Source of the DNA: Elusimicrobiota bacterium | GTDB taxonomy: Bacteria; Elusimicrobiota; Elusimicrobia; FEN-1173 | Length of the DNA: 64,000 bases | Assembly: GCA_016721625.1 (NCBI GenBank) | Contig: JADKHR010000001.1 | Location: 2,480,001 to 2,544,000 of the forward strand | Reading direction: 5' to 3' | Part shown: positions 53,301 through 61,800 of the stretch, piece by piece | How positions within the stretch are numbered: position 1 is the first letter of the stretch | Layout: each line of letters opens with the position of its first letter | Position numbers and translations under genes: made by a program | The notes under the pieces: generated by a model | What the model was told of the DNA's origin: nothing | The model's database searches: none | What the model saw: the letters and a program-made list of their open reading frames with translations, nothing else

Positions 53301-56300
53301 TTCCCCCAACGGAAACAGCGACGGGGTTTTTGAGCCCGTTCGGCGTCGACGAGAGGAGAAGGGGGACATAATAGGTCTGGGGCCCATCCGACGTCCGAAC
53401 TTGGATGAGGAACCCATGCACGCTGGGGCCGTCCGATGGGTTGGACAAAACGAAATGGTCGCTGACGCGGACGTGATCCCATGTGCTCGACTTAGCCAAA
53501 AACCATCGCTGCTGTTTCAGCCATTCCTCCAACCCTTTGAACATGTCGTCGTAAGAAGGGGGATTTGTCTCTTTTCCAGGAGGAACGGGTTCTGTCTGTC
53601 CGTAGGTCGCCGAAAGGGGGTTGGTGTTCGTCCCCGACCGGATTCCCACCAAGTAACCGACCTCCGAAACAGGCTGACCATTAAAATAATATTGGTAAGC
53701 ATGGGTGCCCAGCGTCGTTGTCTCGGCCGGGATACTGGCGTGGAATACTTGGACGTGGAGCGGGTTCTGCGCGGGGTTCCCCACCGGCGTCATGGCCCAC
53801 CGACGACCATCCGAAAAAACAACTTCGGCTGAATGCACCGTGCCTAAATAAGAGGCGTCCAGGAGGAAGGATTCGCCTTCGAAAGCGACTTGTTTTGAAC
53901 CGGGGCCTACCGGAGGTCGAGTGGCGAGAAGTCCCGGACGGGCTTGATGTTCAAAAGAATGCCGGGCTTTTATCCTTGACAGTCGGAGGATGAGTTCCAC
54001 AACATCCGAGGCCACGGTGGAAACGCGGGGCGACGGGGACTCCGACGCGCTCATCAAATCCTCGATAGGGACCGGGGCGCGGGCGGTCCAGAATCCGCTT
54101 TGCCCGGGAATGTTGATGATGCCTTCTTCCCCGGAACCGAAAAGGTCCGGGGCCTGAAAGAGGGCCGTTCCGGCTTGGGAGTCGGCCACGGAGGACAACA
54201 CGCCTTCCTGCAAAGGCCGACTCCATTCGAGGGTGGCGACGTCAGGTCGGCGCGAAAGATATCCTTTGTCCCTAAGCCATTCCAAAACGCCCCATTTCTG
54301 GGTGTCGTTTTTAAAATAATATTTTTGACCGGACCACTTCCCTTCTCCTGTCCACCATCCGCGCAGGGTCACGGTATCGTGGAAGCCGAAATAGGCGTAA
54401 TCCAGGGTTCCGACGCGGTCAAACCAATAGTCGTTCATGTCGCCAATGAACCGTTGAAATCCGAAATAAAGGGGTTTGAACTGGGAGGCCCCCATGTCCA
54501 CCAACGACTGGGTGACCTTTGGGGGGACGGCGCCAAGGTTTTCCATCACGAGAGTTTTTCCCTGACGCTGGGCTTCCGCCATAAACGACGACAAGATCTC
54601 CTCGCCGAACCCGGGGTTGAAGAAACACAACCGAAGGCTGTCGGTGGGACGAAGGAATTGACCCTCTTCCCGAATTAATTTTTCAAGGTAATCGATCTTG
54701 CCGAGAGGGGGGGGTGTCAGGATGGTGTAGAGGAGGTCTTGGGAATGCTCCGCCGCGTTTTGGGAATACCAACCCTTATCGGTCCGGTCGTATGTCCCCG
54801 GGGAAAAGGACCGGCGGGCCGCGAGCAGGACTCCATTTGGGTGAAGGTGGCCTTCCCCATCAAAGGCGGGCCTTCGAATTTCATCGGGGCACTTTTTTCT
54901 CATCGCATCCAGGACGATGGCGTACACCCGCCTCCTTTTCTCGGCGGGGTCCCCTTCCCCCTTAAAAACGCGCTCCACCTCCGCCCATATCCCCAAATTC
55001 GCCAAAGTGAATTCCCAGCGGGTGTCTTCCATCATGTAATAGAGTTCGTAATAGCCCAGGAGATGATCGATCCTTAAAATAGAACTGAAACGAAGCATGT
55101 AACGAAGGCGTTCGAGCAACAATTGTTTTCCATGCTCGTTCATTTTTAACAAGGTGAACTGCCAGTGCTGGGGGATGTCCAAGCGATGGGGAGGCACCCC
55201 CTGGGTGAAATCTCGTTTCAACGTGGTTGGGTCGATGTGAAACGCCGGCAAATGGGTCCAAACGTCGGCGGAACCGAAAGCGAAGGGTTGGTCCAACATG
55301 ATGTCCACCGGATCCTCGCCTTCCCGAGCCAGGCGGACGACGCCTGACATTTGTCGGGCGATAATCCATTGGACGAACGCTCCAAAGAGGATTTCCTCCC
55401 GGTGTTTGTCTTTCAGTGCCTCCAACACCTGGGGATCACGCGTCGCGATCTCTTTCGGCCATTGGCTGAAATCTTCCGTCGCGAATTCCCGACTTAAGGA
55501 AAAAAAGACAAGATGGTCGGCCAGCCATTCCGCGTTTTCAACGCAGTATGTTTTGAAGCTTCGGTTAAGTTCGCTGCCTTTCCCGAATTCCAGATTGCCT
55601 TTTCCGATGAGGAATTGAGAAATGGTCCCTTCTTCTTTGTCCAATTCGGTGGTTTTGAAACCCTGAAATACAGCCTGCAAAACCTCCAATTTCAAATCCC
55701 TCGTTTGGTGGTTCGTGGATATTGCTTCTTTCGCCAATGCCGCTCCTCGCACCCCTAGCGTTTGCCTCAACCCCCACGCCCGTTTATAAGCGGGTTTGTC
55801 GCTGTTCTCCGTCACCCCTAATTGTCGGAAAAGATCTTCTAACCCAATGTAGACCGGGTCTAGGATATAAGAGCTTCCAATCGCATAAGGGCAGTTGTCC
55901 GCTGTGGGATACTGAAGCGGGAGGATTTGGAGAACCCGCTGTTTTGTTTTCTTGGCGAAAGCCACCACTTGTGCAAAGGTGTCGAAATCCCCGACCCCCC
56001 AATCGGATCTGCTCCGCCAATAAGACAGGGGCGCGAAGATCCCCATGGTTCGAAATCCTAAAAACGACAATGAATGCGAGAGTGAATGGCCTTCATTCAA
56101 GGATCGAGCCGACCCGTTGCTGTTTGGCGGGGTTCCCGCTCGCCCGATCCCGCCGAGAATCCCGAGGCTTAACTCTTGGAGAAGGTTGGCGTCGGAGATC
56201 CAGTCCGCCAAACCGAGACCCGCCAACAAAATGGCCGCGACGGTGAAGAATAAGGGTTGAAGACGCGATTCAAAATTCGTTTCAGATGAATGAACGAAGA

Positions 56301-59300
56301 AATTGACCACCCGATGCCATGCGGTGACGACAAACAGGGAGAGGGTCAGGAGATAGAGGGCCGGAAGGGGAAATGTGGCGATGACGAAAATAGGAATGGC
56401 AACGAGGATGGACCAAGAAATGTTGGAGACTGGCGGGGCCCTGTCCTTGGCGAAGAACCGGTAAACCACCCATTCGGCGACGTGGGCGGCGATGAAAAAA
56501 ATTCCCAAAACGCGGAGAAGGGAGGGGGCCTCTCCCGCCAAGGCCAGGCCCAGAGGGTGGAGAAATCCTTCCCAGGCCATCCCATTCATGCCCCACAGGG
56601 TCCACATCGCCCCTGCCCCCGCGAGGCCGCTTCCCAAAAGGATCAAAGCCAGGGATTCCGTCCACCACGCCCGTTCCGGATGTTCTCGTGAGCCCAGGAA
56701 GTAAAGGAGACCGCCGGTGGGATTGTTTTGCCCCGGATTCTCCATCGGTTCGAGCCGCATCAACACCGGGTCGTATCGAAGCGGCCGAACGTTCTTCAGG
56801 TGGTTGACCAGGAGGGTTTGAAGTTTTTCAATCCGTTGTTTGTCCGATCCGCCGAAATCAAAACCGGCCTCCGTGCGAATCCCCCAGAGTTCATTTCCGG
56901 AACTCAACCCTTTTTCGGGGACATCGATAGGAAGCAAGCCGGCGTTTCCCAAAGCCTCCAGCGGGTAGCCCACGGCGTTGGCGACCAGGTCAATCAGTTC
57001 GCCGTCCGTCATTTTTTCAAAATGATCGTCGTAGACCTTAAACCGCGAAAGGCGCCATGGGTAACCCCGCTCTCTCGTCACCCTTTCAGCGGTGGGTTTG
57101 ATTCGAGTGAGCGAGATAGGACGGGTCACCACGGCCACCCGGGGTTGGGGGTTTGAAGTCACGCGAGCGATGACCGGCTGGCTGTTGATGAAATTCAACT
57201 CGGTGTTTCGAGACCCTTCGGTTTCCTGGTGTAGGCGATCGGAGGGAATGCCCTCCCGCGTCAACACGTAACGGAGAAGGAAGGACTCTTCGATTTCATC
57301 CGCTGTCCGGGGCGGTGTTCGTCCCCCGGGGGGAACCATGGTCTTTAACTCACCAAGCAACTGTTCACCGCTGATATTGTAGTGGGCCAACACCCGCGCC
57401 AGAAGAGGCCGGGTTCCGCTCCCGCGACCGCCGGCCAAAACGATGGGCACGCCCGAATACGAATCGATATAGCGTTTGGCGAATTCCAGGAACGTTTTTA
57501 AATCGGGGTTCCCCAACAGGAGAAAGACATCGGGGCGCCCAACCAGAAAATCCGACCGGGAGATCTCTCGGTAAAAAGGGCTGAAACCCCGCCACAGGGC
57601 TTCGCGGGTTCTCCTGATGGCCAAAGGACGTCCCTGAAGGGTCTTCCTCTGGTCCGCGGCTTGAGGCGAAAGAGTCACGCGGGCAACGCTGGAGGATCCA
57701 AAAGAAAAGGGCAGTCGGTAATAACGGCCAAAATCCACCCGCAAGGGGAGAGACTCTTCGGCCCGATCATCCGCGTGGTTGCGATAAGAAAAAGAAGTTC
57801 TCAGTTCCTGCTCCCATTTATCCATCAAAGGCCCTGAACTTTGAGGTCTTTGGACAAGCCAATCTTGGGGAACCGCGACCCACGTGTGCTCAGCGCCTTT
57901 CTGCGGGTAAAAATCAAAGACGCGGATTTCGAAACGTCCGTCTTTGGTTTTGACCGCGAAAGAGAAATACCGTTCCCGGTTGTTGTTGTCCAAAATCTCA
58001 ACGTTCTCGGCGTCTTTGAAAAGGGAGTTGAGTTCAAAAACCAGATTCCGTCTGGGGGATCGGTGGAAAACTCGCCGATAGGCGAGATACCCGCGGCGCG
58101 CTTGGCGCAAAAACGGATGCCGAAAATTGTTCCATACCCAATCCTCCCCGCCGGCTTGAGGGAAATTCTGCCCTTCCTCATATGAAAGATCCCGCCATTC
58201 CACGAGGAATGGAATTTGTTTTAAGTAGGAATAGGTTAACGCGAGCGCCAGAAAGGCTTCCTGGGGACTTTCGATGGGCTCACCCCGGGAGTCGCGCCGG
58301 GCCATGTTTCTCAGAGCGGGGTCGTCGTAATTGGTGGCAAAAAAAGTATGTTGGCCCTTTTTCGTTCCCAACTTCTCCAGGTGACGGTTGAGTTCCTCCA
58401 GCGCATGCGGGTCCCCCAACACGATCTTCTCCAACAGCTGATGTGGTTTCTCGTCATAAACGGACTCCATTGGAAAATGTTGCAGAAAGTCATCGCGCCA
58501 GTCGAAATGTTCATGTTCCCGGTAGGCCTCCATGAGAAAATGGAATTCAGCGCCTTTGGCCGCGGCGTAGGATTGGATTTCATGGATAAGGCTCGACCAT
58601 GTTTTCCATTCCGGGTCGCGCTGGGGTGAAATCGCCAGGTGAGCCATGTCGACACGGACGCCATCGACGCCGGCGTCCACGAGACGTTGGAGGTATTCTT
58701 TAATGTGGTTTTGATAGTCGGGGTTGGCGAAATCAGGCTTGACCTGGTCCGCGCCGACGCCAAAATTGCCAACGAGAACCCGAACTTTTTTGTCCCCCTC
58801 GCTCCAACGCACAAGAGAGTGGCCCGGGTGGTTGAACAGAATCTCTTCGTCGGTCCGATTGGACTCTTCGTCCGGCACTCTCCATCGGCTCTCGGCCCAG
58901 GCCCAGTTTTTCGGGGTGATCGCGTCGGGGGACATCCATAACACCAAATCCATCTTGACTTTAATTCCCCAGCGATGCGCCTCCTCCGCAAAATCCTGAA
59001 TTTCTTTCCAACGTTCACCGTTGTCTTTTCCATCGAAGACGTTCGGGTTTAATTCGGCGGGGTCGTATCGGGAGAAATTAGAACCCTTGGAGTCTTCCAT
59101 GAGGATCCCTTCCTCGGTGACCATTCTCTTCGGTTGATAGCCGTGAACCAAGGACACGGCGTTTCCCGCGTATCGGAATCGCCATTGCCTGTCTTTCGTG
59201 GTATGGACTTCAATTCCCATTTGGCTCGGTGTGGAGACGCCATTGAACAAATAGACCTCCCCGATGCCCAACTCCCTCAGTTCCCTCAGACTCCGTTTCG

Positions 59301-61623
59301 CTTTCGGAATACCGCGCTTCGTGTTCAGATGGCCGCCATCCAGGTAGCTTCCCGCGTCCAGGACGTTGATAATGACGGTGGTGTGTTTGAACGCCGGTTC
59401 TTCGGAGGTTGGCGGGGCCGCCGTGGCGAGGGCGAAAGGGACCAGGCCCAGAGGGCCAATTTCGTTTATCAGGTCGAGGGAAACCCCAGTCAAAAAAACG
59501 TCGCCGAAGAGAATAAAAGGCGTGAGAAGGAGAAGCGTGCCTCCCGCCCAGGCGGCGGTTCGGCTCAGACGCGCCCCGCCGGTTTTATTGTCTTGGTGGG
59601 ATCCGACGAATGTGGCGGCCATCGTCGTTCCGATGAGCGCCAAAGACGCCGCAAAGGCCGCCCCCCCGCGTTTGATTTGGCCGAGGATATTTTCACGGAG
59701 GCCCGGGGTCTTTGGATTAAGCGCCAGGGAGGCGTTGGTGATCCCGGATGCCGTTCCGGAAGCCTGCGCGAGGAAAACCGCCCCTCCGGCGGCCAGAGAA
59801 ACGCTCACGGGTCCCGCGGTTGTCTCGCTCAGATGGGACAGGGCGCCGAGGCCGCCTAACGCGTGAAACGCGTCATTCAGATCCATGATTCCGGCGGTTT
59901 GCCCCAGGAGAACAAGCGCCAAAACCGTCACCACGGGTAATAGAATTTGCCGGACGGGAGGCGCTATCGGAGGCTGAGCGAGGAAAAGTTTTTCGCCTTT
60001 GAAAAGTTGGTCCAGCGGGGTTTTCTCCTGGGTGAAAACCGATAGATACGTGGAGCCCTGGGCGGTGTCCAATTTTTCTATTTTCGGGACGACGCTGAGG
60101 ACGGTGGCGCCGGCTTGGGTGAGTTGGGCTGTCAGGCCCGGTGTGTGATATCCTCCCGTCACCAGGATCGACGGAGAGGGGGATTTTCCCTCTCGCATGG
60201 CTTTCAGCAGGTTGGCCGCCATGGCGCGGTCTCGGAAATCGGCTTCCCTGTAGAAGGCTTCGAAGACGGATAATTCCTTCATGTCACCGGACAGGGAACG
60301 GTATTCCTTCCACTCTTCCGGGGTGAGGCTGAAATCCACCAGTTTTCCCGCGAGATAAGCGAACCGGGCTTTTTGCACGACCGTCCTGGCTTCCGGAGTG
60401 TTGGCCAATTGAGCATAGGCGCTTCGTTCCAGCGACATCAAATCTTCAAGGAGGATTTCAGCGTCGATGCCATCGGCCAGAAGGACGTAACGGATGTATT
60501 CCCCCATGGCGGGAAACGACTCCAAAGAAAACCCCGCCTTGGAACAGACGTTTTTCAAGTAGCGGTAGAAGTCGGCGTAACTCATTTCGCCGGAACGGTA
60601 AGCCACGCTTTGGGCGGTCAAATCCTCCATTTCCAGGCGGTCCATTTTTTGGATCAATTGATGGATCAGGGCGGTGCGCTCGTTCTCCACTTGCCTAAAG
60701 TCCATGGTTTTTTCCAAGGACAAGGTTTGCTGGAACAAGCGAATGGAGGGCGGGAGGGGAAGGTGGAAGGAGGGATCGGCTAGAACTTCGACAAAAGCCC
60801 CAAAACCCAAACGGTTTTCGTGATAGGATTCAACAGCCGCATCAAAAACTTTAAGTTTGGTTGAGAATACGAGGTTCTTCTCTCGGGCCAGGGTGATTTT
60901 TCTCTTCGCCAAATCTTTTTTCAAGGGTTCAATCCGCGGCGCGGTTTGGCGATAGGCTTCCACGTTGGCGTTGTAATGGGCCGGGTCCTCGATCCCGATC
61001 AAAGGAGGAAGGAACCCGGTTCCGGTCAACGCCGCGTGGATGGGTCCGGAAATTTTGTTTTGTTTCAACAGGTAGTCGGCGCTCATTTCCACCGCTTTTC
61101 GATGGGTGAAGTCACGATAAGGCTGAAGTTGGATGTCCCCCCAGGTTCCCTCCAAGGCGATGAGACCGCTTTGTCGGGCGTCGACAAGGGATCCCACCAG
61201 GCGCCCGATATTTTTTTGCGCATCCAGGTTTTGGTGAACGTCTTGGATGTGGACGATCACGGGACTAAGCTTGGAGGGTTTGGGCCCCAGCGACACCTGA
61301 CGCAGGGTGCCGTAGGCCGGGGAGATGGCCCGGAGGAGTTCCGCGTGGTCTTCCATGAAATTCTTTGGGACCGATCGGACCCTGCTTTGGGAGAACGAGG
61401 GAGCGATTTTATTCGGGGAAGGGAACTGGCCTCCCAGTGATTGGGCGGAACCCAGGTCGGGAAGGGAAGCCAAAAGTGTCGGGGCGGACCGCTGTTCCCG
61501 GCCCTTCCGCCGTTCCGCCCAAATATTCGTTTCAGGGGAATAGGCCCATAGACAGTTGGTGCTGAAAAAAAGGACCCCAATCGCGGCGGCCACGCATCGG
61601 GTGAGGTTGGTTCGGGAACCCAT
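47317..61623 (-). CDS. Giant secreted multidomain protein (about 4,770 residues)
   Basis: One uninterrupted 14.3 kb gene. Approximate domains in order: signal peptide (4-30); TraB/ChaN-like region with HIQDVHQNLDAQKNI and GGYHTPGL (110-530); hydrophobic region (560-750); GH13 amylase-like domain with GVDGVRVDMAH, FLMEAY and TNYDDP (780-1330); DUF218-like domain (1360-1510); membrane helices (1650-1830); GH77 4-alpha-glucanotransferase with RIDHLLGYYE and VMENLGAVPPKV (1870-2500); beta-sandwich linker; maltokinase-like domain with QRWFLAKS and HGDMQLDQI (2690-3240); helices; bacterial sugar-phosphate transferase with GSPGPIFYFHPRAG (3430-3600); phosphodiester glycosidase-like domain (3620-3960); radical SAM with C4090-x3-C-x2-C and a SPASM-like cysteine set; zincin-like HEGYH near 4601. 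ATG 61623 was chosen over TTG 61632. Function is unknown; the domain set suggests alpha-glucan processing. Confidence 0.85.
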   Translation of the reverse strand: MGSRTNLTRCVAAAIGVLFFSTNCLWAYSPETNIWAERRKGREQRSAPTLLASLPDLGSAQSLGGQFPSPNKIAPSFSQSRVRSVPKNFMEDHAELLRAISPAYGTLRQVSLGPKPSKLSPVIVHIQDVHQNLDAQKNIGRLVGSLVDARQSGLIALEGTWGDIQLQPYRDFTHRKAVEMSADYLLKQNKISGPIHAALTGTGFLPPLIGIEDPAHYNANVEAYRQTAPRIEPLKKDLAKRKITLAREKNLVFSTKLKVFDAAVESYHENRLGFGAFVEVLADPSFHLPLPPSIRLFQQTLSLEKTMDFRQVENERTALIHQLIQKMDRLEMEDLTAQSVAYRSGEMSYADFYRYLKNVCSKAGFSLESFPAMGEYIRYVLLADGIDAEILLEDLMSLERSAYAQLANTPEARTVVQKARFAYLAGKLVDFSLTPEEWKEYRSLSGDMKELSVFEAFYREADFRDRAMAANLLKAMREGKSPSPSILVTGGYHTPGLTAQLTQAGATVLSVVPKIEKLDTAQGSTYLSVFTQEKTPLDQLFKGEKLFLAQPPIAPPVRQILLPVVTVLALVLLGQTAGIMDLNDAFHALGGLGALSHLSETTAGPVSVSLAAGGAVFLAQASGTASGITNASLALNPKTPGLRENILGQIKRGGAAFAASLALIGTTMAATFVGSHQDNKTGGARLSRTAAWAGGTLLLLTPFILFGDVFLTGVSLDLINEIGPLGLVPFALATAAPPTSEEPAFKHTTVIINVLDAGSYLDGGHLNTKRGIPKAKRSLRELRELGIGEVYLFNGVSTPSQMGIEVHTTKDRQWRFRYAGNAVSLVHGYQPKRMVTEEGILMEDSKGSNFSRYDPAELNPNVFDGKDNGERWKEIQDFAEEAHRWGIKVKMDLVLWMSPDAITPKNWAWAESRWRVPDEESNRTDEEILFNHPGHSLVRWSEGDKKVRVLVGNFGVGADQVKPDFANPDYQNHIKEYLQRLVDAGVDGVRVDMAHLAISPQRDPEWKTWSSLIHEIQSYAAAKGAEFHFLMEAYREHEHFDWRDDFLQHFPMESVYDEKPHQLLEKIVLGDPHALEELNRHLEKLGTKKGQHTFFATNYDDPALRNMARRDSRGEPIESPQEAFLALALTYSYLKQIPFLVEWRDLSYEEGQNFPQAGGEDWVWNNFRHPFLRQARRGYLAYRRVFHRSPRRNLVFELNSLFKDAENVEILDNNNRERYFSFAVKTKDGRFEIRVFDFYPQKGAEHTWVAVPQDWLVQRPQSSGPLMDKWEQELRTSFSYRNHADDRAEESLPLRVDFGRYYRLPFSFGSSSVARVTLSPQAADQRKTLQGRPLAIRRTREALWRGFSPFYREISRSDFLVGRPDVFLLLGNPDLKTFLEFAKRYIDSYSGVPIVLAGGRGSGTRPLLARVLAHYNISGEQLLGELKTMVPPGGRTPPRTADEIEESFLLRYVLTREGIPSDRLHQETEGSRNTELNFINSQPVIARVTSNPQPRVAVVTRPISLTRIKPTAERVTRERGYPWRLSRFKVYDDHFEKMTDGELIDLVANAVGYPLEALGNAGLLPIDVPEKGLSSGNELWGIRTEAGFDFGGSDKQRIEKLQTLLVNHLKNVRPLRYDPVLMRLEPMENPGQNNPTGGLLYFLGSREHPERAWWTESLALILLGSGLAGAGAMWTLWGMNGMAWEGFLHPLGLALAGEAPSLLRVLGIFFIAAHVAEWVVYRFFAKDRAPPVSNISWSILVAIPIFVIATFPLPALYLLTLSLFVVTAWHRVVNFFVHSSETNFESRLQPLFFTVAAILLAGLGLADWISDANLLQELSLGILGGIGRAGTPPNSNGSARSLNEGHSLSHSLSFLGFRTMGIFAPLSYWRSRSDWGVGDFDTFAQVVAFAKKTKQRVLQILPLQYPTADNCPYAIGSSYILDPVYIGLEDLFRQLGVTENSDKPAYKRAWGLRQTLGVRGAALAKEAISTNHQTRDLKLEVLQAVFQGFKTTELDKEEGTISQFLIGKGNLEFGKGSELNRSFKTYCVENAEWLADHLVFFSLSREFATEDFSQWPKEIATRDPQVLEALKDKHREEILFGAFVQWIIARQMSGVVRLAREGEDPVDIMLDQPFAFGSADVWTHLPAFHIDPTTLKRDFTQGVPPHRLDIPQHWQFTLLKMNEHGKQLLLERLRYMLRFSSILRIDHLLGYYELYYMMEDTRWEFTLANLGIWAEVERVFKGEGDPAEKRRRVYAIVLDAMRKKCPDEIRRPAFDGEGHLHPNGVLLAARRSFSPGTYDRTDKGWYSQNAAEHSQDLLYTILTPPPLGKIDYLEKLIREEGQFLRPTDSLRLCFFNPGFGEEILSSFMAEAQRQGKTLVMENLGAVPPKVTQSLVDMGASQFKPLYFGFQRFIGDMNDYWFDRVGTLDYAYFGFHDTVTLRGWWTGEGKWSGQKYYFKNDTQKWGVLEWLRDKGYLSRRPDVATLEWSRPLQEGVLSSVADSQAGTALFQAPDLFGSGEEGIINIPGQSGFWTARAPVPIEDLMSASESPSPRVSTVASDVVELILRLSRIKARHSFEHQARPGLLATRPPVGPGSKQVAFEGESFLLDASYLGTVHSAEVVFSDGRRWAMTPVGNPAQNPLHVQVFHASIPAETTTLGTHAYQYYFNGQPVSEVGYLVGIRSGTNTNPLSATYGQTEPVPPGKETNPPSYDDMFKGLEEWLKQQRWFLAKSSTWDHVRVSDHFVLSNPSDGPSVHGFLIQVRTSDGPQTYYVPLLLSSTPNGLKNPVAVSVGGKSIVVAPAEHTQAYQRALFHYLSETTTLTTDQGNRILFEGTQATGLSGRLSTPRDLMAGTGKTSSNVLTEVKLEETPLVVKTLKRVGGDTEPEMYAALAGQRFPHMVAFRGGVVFEGKDGQRIPLCLVIEKNNGPPGFEKWEASSGYQIWTLFSHAVQQFLETGDPNSFKKALEDKIGSGPTFGELISVLGETIADLHIALAASEEAGFGRTSATPNEVRSRFLREAQARAHHVLAKTAGRGGRVCRCPPRSLFIFPESIKTLGSALESQPSVGLSRVHGDMQLDQIVLGPDYRLRVLDFGGAPLSSLEERRRKTLPADDVAGLLRAFGYIKYAVLNKALSVDMERLFHLLNDPRAEAGAEKDVVALLSFADQVEREMGQRLVDSYLKTIEKRQKEHLFLPHWDSSHMKLLIDWAVLSRALYELEYEVSARPDEEQAVIPLETVVRWGRAPKTPTIPGPGHRRATSLWGVKLAEVLFGAGVGVDRVGKIYKALAPLIGTGLAITTTALAWTGLAFLDGSAIVSVVAPLVGAVFGSVFLASHSHHLLPVSWLPKTLSPKDISLRNVLSMSTLYTAAITLSLWGIFDVSTLGLSADQIRTLSLFIWPIACLAHALFDGGTRQGKRLLKKMTASLNSKSYNDVLWTGVGKGMALMLLPLALLLLGLQIPFVRAGSPGPIFYFHPRAGHNGRQIKVLKIRTMTRGNDPNGPPYLTPFGRVIRPIGLDEIPQIFSIITGKTRWFGARYMPNEIAEIDPEGSLFRVAHAGILSSHYLSTERAECVDGNFIPLYKSRLAGDLKDVREKSVRYRTLLFFKIAERWLQNLSISFLRLKIGPWRGLPVHPIITPLPPGATLRIGVSEKAFAEDGLSVADINRRENHLLVRGQPIPVEMARQTLENIRVKTSALSKAVGMKGDPSSIGLATSNVGVNTGYFIYRQGKLFRNAREKDVGTPHLWLGTTKGGETAFRTLRFQKEKKDWIPYGENDAPVRDLAAAFRGPVLIEDGTPAINPDEWDDIRHLFRLPVFSNLPNFPGGGLTWGLADGKGELHQNADLRRRAFNGEAVTLSLEPLGAVGLDLPRVEEKFREWGYQRKKETLEVKKPGDYFMDELKNTATVRLLPGFHPHTVIGEDKDKRLVVVTVLGETNQRGADLRQLAAALAKQGVRRALMVANGKDVLVLQASGQLAVKNVRRKVSALLALFPPSGSGPSTQDGSTPSNRRTSPDLNQRVESPEPKDVQENWQPIRFYRSTRTKSVPTKTIEPPLSPIEELEKNLHLEYGAYTPAKWASSQEVVDRLKAGDFDGVRPVTVQLVPSLACNYHCGTCSYGKNKDEIRAKLVPHEDLLMSLADMKHYIDDLAQNGVKGIVFTGGGEPLLNPNTIEGLRYAKAKGLDVGLFTNGSYLNEKKIRDILSIGLSFLRVSLNAGTPQIHQLFHGLKGEETFHAVIANLKTLARVKSEMGQQCQTGIDVGVIISPLNVYDLAEVAKRVKEIDDQYPGMFGNLSYRPTVNYVASKIQHGDSISRTIDFLKTSEPHRRFYEESVRYFRDGEQFSAELFQEALKELEKAKTILKDNIDRKTISVVVPTARIEGTSSKTRAYAKCLASPLVVFVVPNGTVYGCVELAMNDELILGNLKTTPFLELWASEKRKAVMSFLKQTCVATMCPPVCMLYEYNRMFNIIAAALDAGGPEAQAMRDKLDSLHKTVGATVKGVSFMFPMWIRRVGFEEQTPEIRLTAAFNEQGEVNLIPSSDTEGFLGADEVSLLTQSLREWASTLDHAPPAVIPLLVSYNTEAVGRYTPHRIEINRALLRAPKEKRETAQNLLNVVVWHEGYHLLNPSKTETQATLATAFYLKDRPDALAGVIQSLENKNSFTVAGPHFHQLSRFLNLGPTRHFQMSLRHSPSKDAHRLFNGALRANISTAAGDASLLAKSMRGRHSRSSSGGRALGVEQVLTGGVNPAGAAFTSRVAQNIEDGAYRVAFEKALGGEDHGTLSVAEALN

Positions 61624-61635
61624 GGATGACAAATT

Positions 61636-61686
61636 AGCGAATTCGCTTGGAAAATGGCCTTAAAAAGTTGTAACAATTTTGTAACA
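61636..61686. promoter_or_regulatory. Palindrome and direct repeats between the giant gene and the GDPD gene
   Basis: AGCGAATTCGCT (61636-61647) is a perfect 12-bp palindrome 13 bases upstream of the giant gene ATG. TTGTAACA occurs twice, at 61668-61675 and 61679-61686, an 11-bp period equal to one helical turn. This divergent 168-bp region has no coding frame and looks like an operator/promoter zone; the binding protein is unknown. Confidence 0.5.
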
Positions 61687-61800
61687 GGATAAAAGATTTT
61701 AATAAGGCGGAGGGATTGGAAAACGTAAAATGCGCCTGTTTAGAGCCTGGCCCAGGGCGTCGGCACAGGAAATCCAGAGAGTGCACCCGGACAGGGAAAA

